In this document: piece by piece, positions 61,001 to 64,000 of the stretch
Layout: each line of letters begins with the position of its first letter
Position numbering within the stretch: position 1 is the stretch's first letter
Origin: Gordionus sp. m RMFG-2023
Lineage: Eukaryota; Nematomorpha; Gordioida; Chordodea; Parachordodidae
DNA: 64,000 nt
NCBI RefSeq assembly: GCF_954871325.1
Contig: NC_088776.1
Location: 26,522,508 to 26,586,507, forward strand
Direction of reading: 5' to 3'
The notes under the pieces: model-generated
Database searches by the model: none
What the model was told of the DNA's origin: nothing
Seen by the model: the letters and a program-made list of their open reading frames with translations, nothing else
Translations under genes and position numbers: made by a program

Positions 61001-63286
61001 GGTAATTCGGGCTTAGATGGTAAGCCAGGTTCAAAAGGAATAGATGGTAAATCTGGAACTTCGGGAAGTCCAGGATACCAGGTCAATTATCATTATATAA
61101 AATCATATTTCGATTGTGGTTTTAATTATTTAAACACCTAATTTATACACTAATTCTATTAATATTAACATCTCAGTTAATCATCAGACTTATCTATACT
61201 TATTATTTTTTTTAAATTGGCTTATGTAAACATAATGATTTCTTTATGGCCATTCAAGACTTGGCCAGATAAAACTTACTGTAATTTTATTAAGTGCCTA
61301 CACATCTATACTAAGGAAGAGTTGTAAGTTCTTTTTTAGAAAATATTTATACAAAATATCAGTAATTTGAATGAGTAGTACTAAAAACAATTTTTAAAGT
61401 ATTTTCTTATGGATTTCTCAATTGAATATATAAACGGCGAGATATATTTCATGAATATACATATTTGGACCAATTTTACGAGAAATCGGTCAATTGAATG
61501 GAATTTTAAAGTCGGGTTGCAAGTCTACGTCTATGGCCATTTATGTTATACTGAAAATTACATATTAGGGCTATATTTTAATAATTTAATTTATAAGTAT
61601 ACACATTAAAATCATTCATCAATCAAGTCAAAATTTCAAAATTGAAATAAATTTAAATTATTAATTTGATGGATGTGATAATTTTTTCTGAATTAATAAT
61701 TTATTTGCGAATATGAAAATGTTAATTTTTTTATTCTTTTTAGAATACATTTACTTATTTTAATGTTATATCATTTTGTTGTTACAAAATAAAAGGGTTT
61801 GCCAGGAAATCCAGGTAAGGACGGTGATCCCGGCCCAGATGGATTACCTGGAAAGGATGGCGATCCAGGAAGAGACGGAGACTCGGGTAAGGATGGCATA
61901 CCGGGAAAACCGGGTCCAAAAGTAATTATACAAAATTCTGGTAAATAATGATTGTTTTTCTGAAGTTTCTTAAACTATCTAAATTAATTTAAAAACAAAA
62001 TAGAGACCATATCCGTAATAACCACCTCACTGAGTGCCCAATTTTATGGAAATTTTATTATTTAAAAAAATCACATAAGATCTTTTGTTTATTGCGAAAC
62101 AACAACATATTTAAGGGGAATCTTTTTTTAAAATTAATCTAATTTTTGAAAAAATAACTGACATGTAAAAATGTCAGGAGGACAAAATGTTATTGAATTA
62201 TAAAAATATAAAAAATTAAAGATTGTCCAAGGACATTCTATTTCTAGCACCATTAACTTCACCATAAGGTTTCAAAAAATGAGATAATAGGGTTATTTAA
62301 TAAATAAACTAAAAATGTTATATTTTTAGCCAATGAATATTTTCCAAATTTAAGTATGGCAACATTTTTTATTTTAACACTATTCTTGCTATTATTTAAC
62401 CGAAATAATTTTAAGGGTCCCCCAGGACTAATTGGAATTGACGGAAAAATAGGGCCCCCGGGTGATCCAGGAAAGGATGGTTTACTCGGTAGAAATGGTG
62501 AACCTGGCAAAGATGGGCGTCCCGGTGAAACTGGAAATCCTGTATAATATGATTTGCAATCTAATAATATTCTGTTTTATATCGTAATTCTCTAACTATA
62601 AAGAAATTCCAGATGTGTGAGAGAGACAACTTTTTTACTTTAATATTATTAATGATCAAGTTAAATATATTGAATAATCTATTCCATTATATTAGATTAT
62701 CTGGAATCTTTCATATGTTTATTTATTTTTACCAATATTAAATTTATCAATAAACATTAAACTTTTATAATTAAGGGCCAAGTTGGCGATTCAGGTAAAA
62801 CGGTAAATGGAAGGGATGGTATTCCAGGTAAAGATGGTCTACCAGGACGGGACGGAATACCAGGTAGAGAAGGAGAGCCAGCACCACCTGGAGAAAATGG
62901 AGATAGAGGTCCGGCAGGCAGAGATGGATCTGAGGGTTCCCCCGGCAAAAATGGGCTAGATGGATTACCCGGAAGGGATGGACACCCAGGTATCAGTTTA
63001 TAATGATATATTAATTTGTAAATTTACTAATATTAACACAGAGATGTTATACATTAATTTATAAGTAATCCCCTCTAGATTAACTAATTCAAAATATTTT
63101 TTTGTTGTGGGTCACAAAATAGGCAAAGATGGTTTTTCAATTCGATATCCGGGTCCACCTGGAATTCCTGGTCCACCCGGTAAAGATGGATCAAATGGTA
63201 ACCATGGCGAACCTGGTCTAGATGGCTTGCCCGGCAAAGATGGTAAACCTGGCAAAGAGGGAGAAACTGGACCTCCTGGAGAGCAG
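54817..63286 (+). CDS. Collagen gene B: paralogue of gene A, 3' end outside the window
   Basis: Exons by eye: 54817-55089, 58914-59016, 59236-59393, 59647-59775, 60956-61081, 61796-61921, 62416-62541, 62776-62989, 63123-63286, then an intron beyond GTGAGT. All phases agree (473 codons so far). Parts: cytoplasmic head 1-27, membrane segment about 28-53 ([20 protein letters not shown]), spacer to 91, furin site RRYKR at 106-110, Cys128-x-x-Cys131 and Gly-X-Y from about residue 134. It aligns with gene A exon by exon. The C-terminal domain is not in the window and is predicted to be spongin-type by homology. An upstream exon is possible because the frame stays open left of the ATG to a TATGTAG. 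Confidence 0.88.
55090..58913 (+). other. First intron of collagen B (3.8 kb) with decayed repeats
   Basis: Bounded by GTATTA and TATTAG. About 56280-56420 and 58700-58895 carry GTATC/GATAC words and end motifs (AGAGTTGTTATGG; TTTGCCTAATTCTA) resembling the two ends of hAT-4, so a decayed copy may span 56290-58895. Motifs such as GGGGAGGCTGGGACTATCC (56904) and TTTTACCCAGGGTC (57570) look like MITE termini. About 58260-58290 mirrors 58130-58160. No gene inside. Confidence 0.5.
58914..59393 (+). CDS. Collagen B exons 2-3: furin site, CxxC, start of helix
   Basis: Exon 2 (58914-59016, 103 nt) encodes [20 protein letters not shown] and [14 protein letters not shown]. Exon 3 (59236-59393, 158 nt) encodes [15 protein letters not shown] and then uninterrupted Gly-X-Y. 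The lengths equal those of gene A exons 3 and 4 (103 and 158 nt). The acidic stretch before the basic site and RPK after it are shared. Confidence 0.9.
59647..63286 (+). CDS. Collagen B exons 4-9: Gly-X-Y modules
   Basis: Exons of 129, 126, 126, 126, 214 and 164 nt. The first four match gene A exons 5-8 exactly in length. Exon 8 contains an early register break (GKTVNGRDG) and a later one ([10 protein letters not shown]). Exon 9 begins with the end of a split Gly codon and has the break [11 protein letters not shown], placed like GLSITGPG in gene A. Donor and acceptor sites are canonical throughout. Confidence 0.9.
59776..60955 (+). other. Intron 4 of collagen B
   Basis: AT-rich sequence with nothing recognised apart from a G run near 60340. 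Bounded by GTTTAT and AATAG. Confidence 0.5.
61130..61560. repeat. Fragment of the TA-flanked element family in collagen B intron 5
   Basis: Resembles the middle and right half of 25123-26051 (AATATTAACATCTCAGTTAATCATC, AAATATCAGTAATTTGAAT, GGCCATTTATGTTATA). The termini are eroded and no TA flanks can be fixed. Confidence 0.55.
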
Positions 63287-64000
63287 GTGAGTTATTAAAT
63301 AATATAATCATAAAGGGGGTTATTTATTTATATTTGAGCGTTTGATAAGGTAAACCTAGGTTTTGAAAATCGAAATGAAATAAAAAAACTTGTTGTTTAT
63401 ATTTTAATTTTACAATTTTATATAAGATATTGGTAACAAAAACATTTTAACCCAGTTTGGATAAAATTTGGATACTTTTCTGTGAAATTCCAATTTGGTA
63501 TAGGTTAGGATATAATAAGAAAACATCAATTAGCTGGGAAATATAGACTCAGGCATCAAATAAAGATATGCTTTAAAATCACTCGTTCGATATGAAAAAT
63601 GTTCGAAATCTGGAAATATTAGATTCGTTATTTAAAATGTCTGTTATTTTATATATTTTTTAAATGATCGCTAATAATAGCGTCATGTTTGACCATCTAA
63701 CATTTCTTCAATTTTGGAGTTAATTTTAATTGTACGTTATTTATTAGAGATTCAAAAACATGTGGTATACCACGGTTAGCCTTAAGAAATCTATTATTTT
63801 GATGGACATTTTATATATTAAGAATAAAATCATATTGGAGTTTATAAGAAATATTTATTAAAAATATTCTTAATATTTAGATATGTAGGCCAATGAGGGT
63901 TCTTTCTCAAAATTCTATAGTCAGAATCAGAACTAAAATATAATAGTTTGAGATTCAATTTTTAAATTGAAATAATCTATTTACCTAATATAAGTTCTTA
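63287..64000 (+). other. Start of collagen B intron 9, to the window edge
   Basis: Begins with the strong donor GTGAGT at 63287. No further Gly-X-Y exon or other gene is visible before the window ends. Confidence 0.55.

Noticed and set aside
62259-62948. Proline-rich minus-strand readings ([15 protein letters not shown] and similar)
   Set aside because: These are antisense shadows of Gly-X-Y exons of collagen B. The same applies to plus-strand readings at 43348-43554 and 47595-47834 opposite collagen A.
1-64000. CRISPR arrays, bacterial operons, rRNA genes
   Set aside because: Nothing of the kind seen; the spliced genes and hAT transposons show a eukaryotic nuclear genome.

Overview
The window is strongly AT-rich eukaryotic DNA from an animal. 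It has spliced genes with GT-AG introns, three host genes, and many transposons. The evidence for an animal is a pair of multi-exon Gly-X-Y collagen genes and an SLC1-type amino-acid transporter gene. The collagens begin like nematode cuticle collagens (short cytoplasmic head, one membrane segment, furin site, Cys-x-x-Cys). The one whose end is in the window finishes with the two-lobed C-terminal domain of spongin short-chain collagens. The proteins are too divergent for me to name a phylum. A fast-evolving AT-rich invertebrate (nematode/nematomorph-like or myxozoan-like) would fit.

Layout. 1-367: degenerate CpG-containing tandem repeat. 376-2370: hAT transposon with an exact 8-bp target duplication. 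3964-28928 (+): one SLC1 transporter gene in eight small exons, about 455 codons, with a continuous reading frame across all junctions. Its 9.1-kb and 13.6-kb introns hold an LTR fossil, several hAT elements (one nested in another), a Tc1/mariner relic and several MITEs. 29750-37190: more transposons, including a hAT-like element inserted into its own relative, a second copy of the first hAT, and another hAT-2 copy.

37580-48641 (-): complete collagen gene A, 13 exons, about 808 codons. 54817-63286 and beyond (+): collagen gene B, nine exons in the window, running off the right edge. A and B are head to head, and six consecutive exons have identical lengths (103, 158, 129, 126, 126, 126 nt), so they are a divergent tandem duplication. 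Both proteins should be type II membrane collagens that can be released by furin. The 6.2 kb between them holds a PIF/Harbinger element and AT-rich sequence.

The three host genes look intact. Most transposons are non-autonomous or decayed, but many have exact target-site duplications, so their boundaries are reliable. The host gene models come from reading splice sites and frames by eye and have no transcript support.
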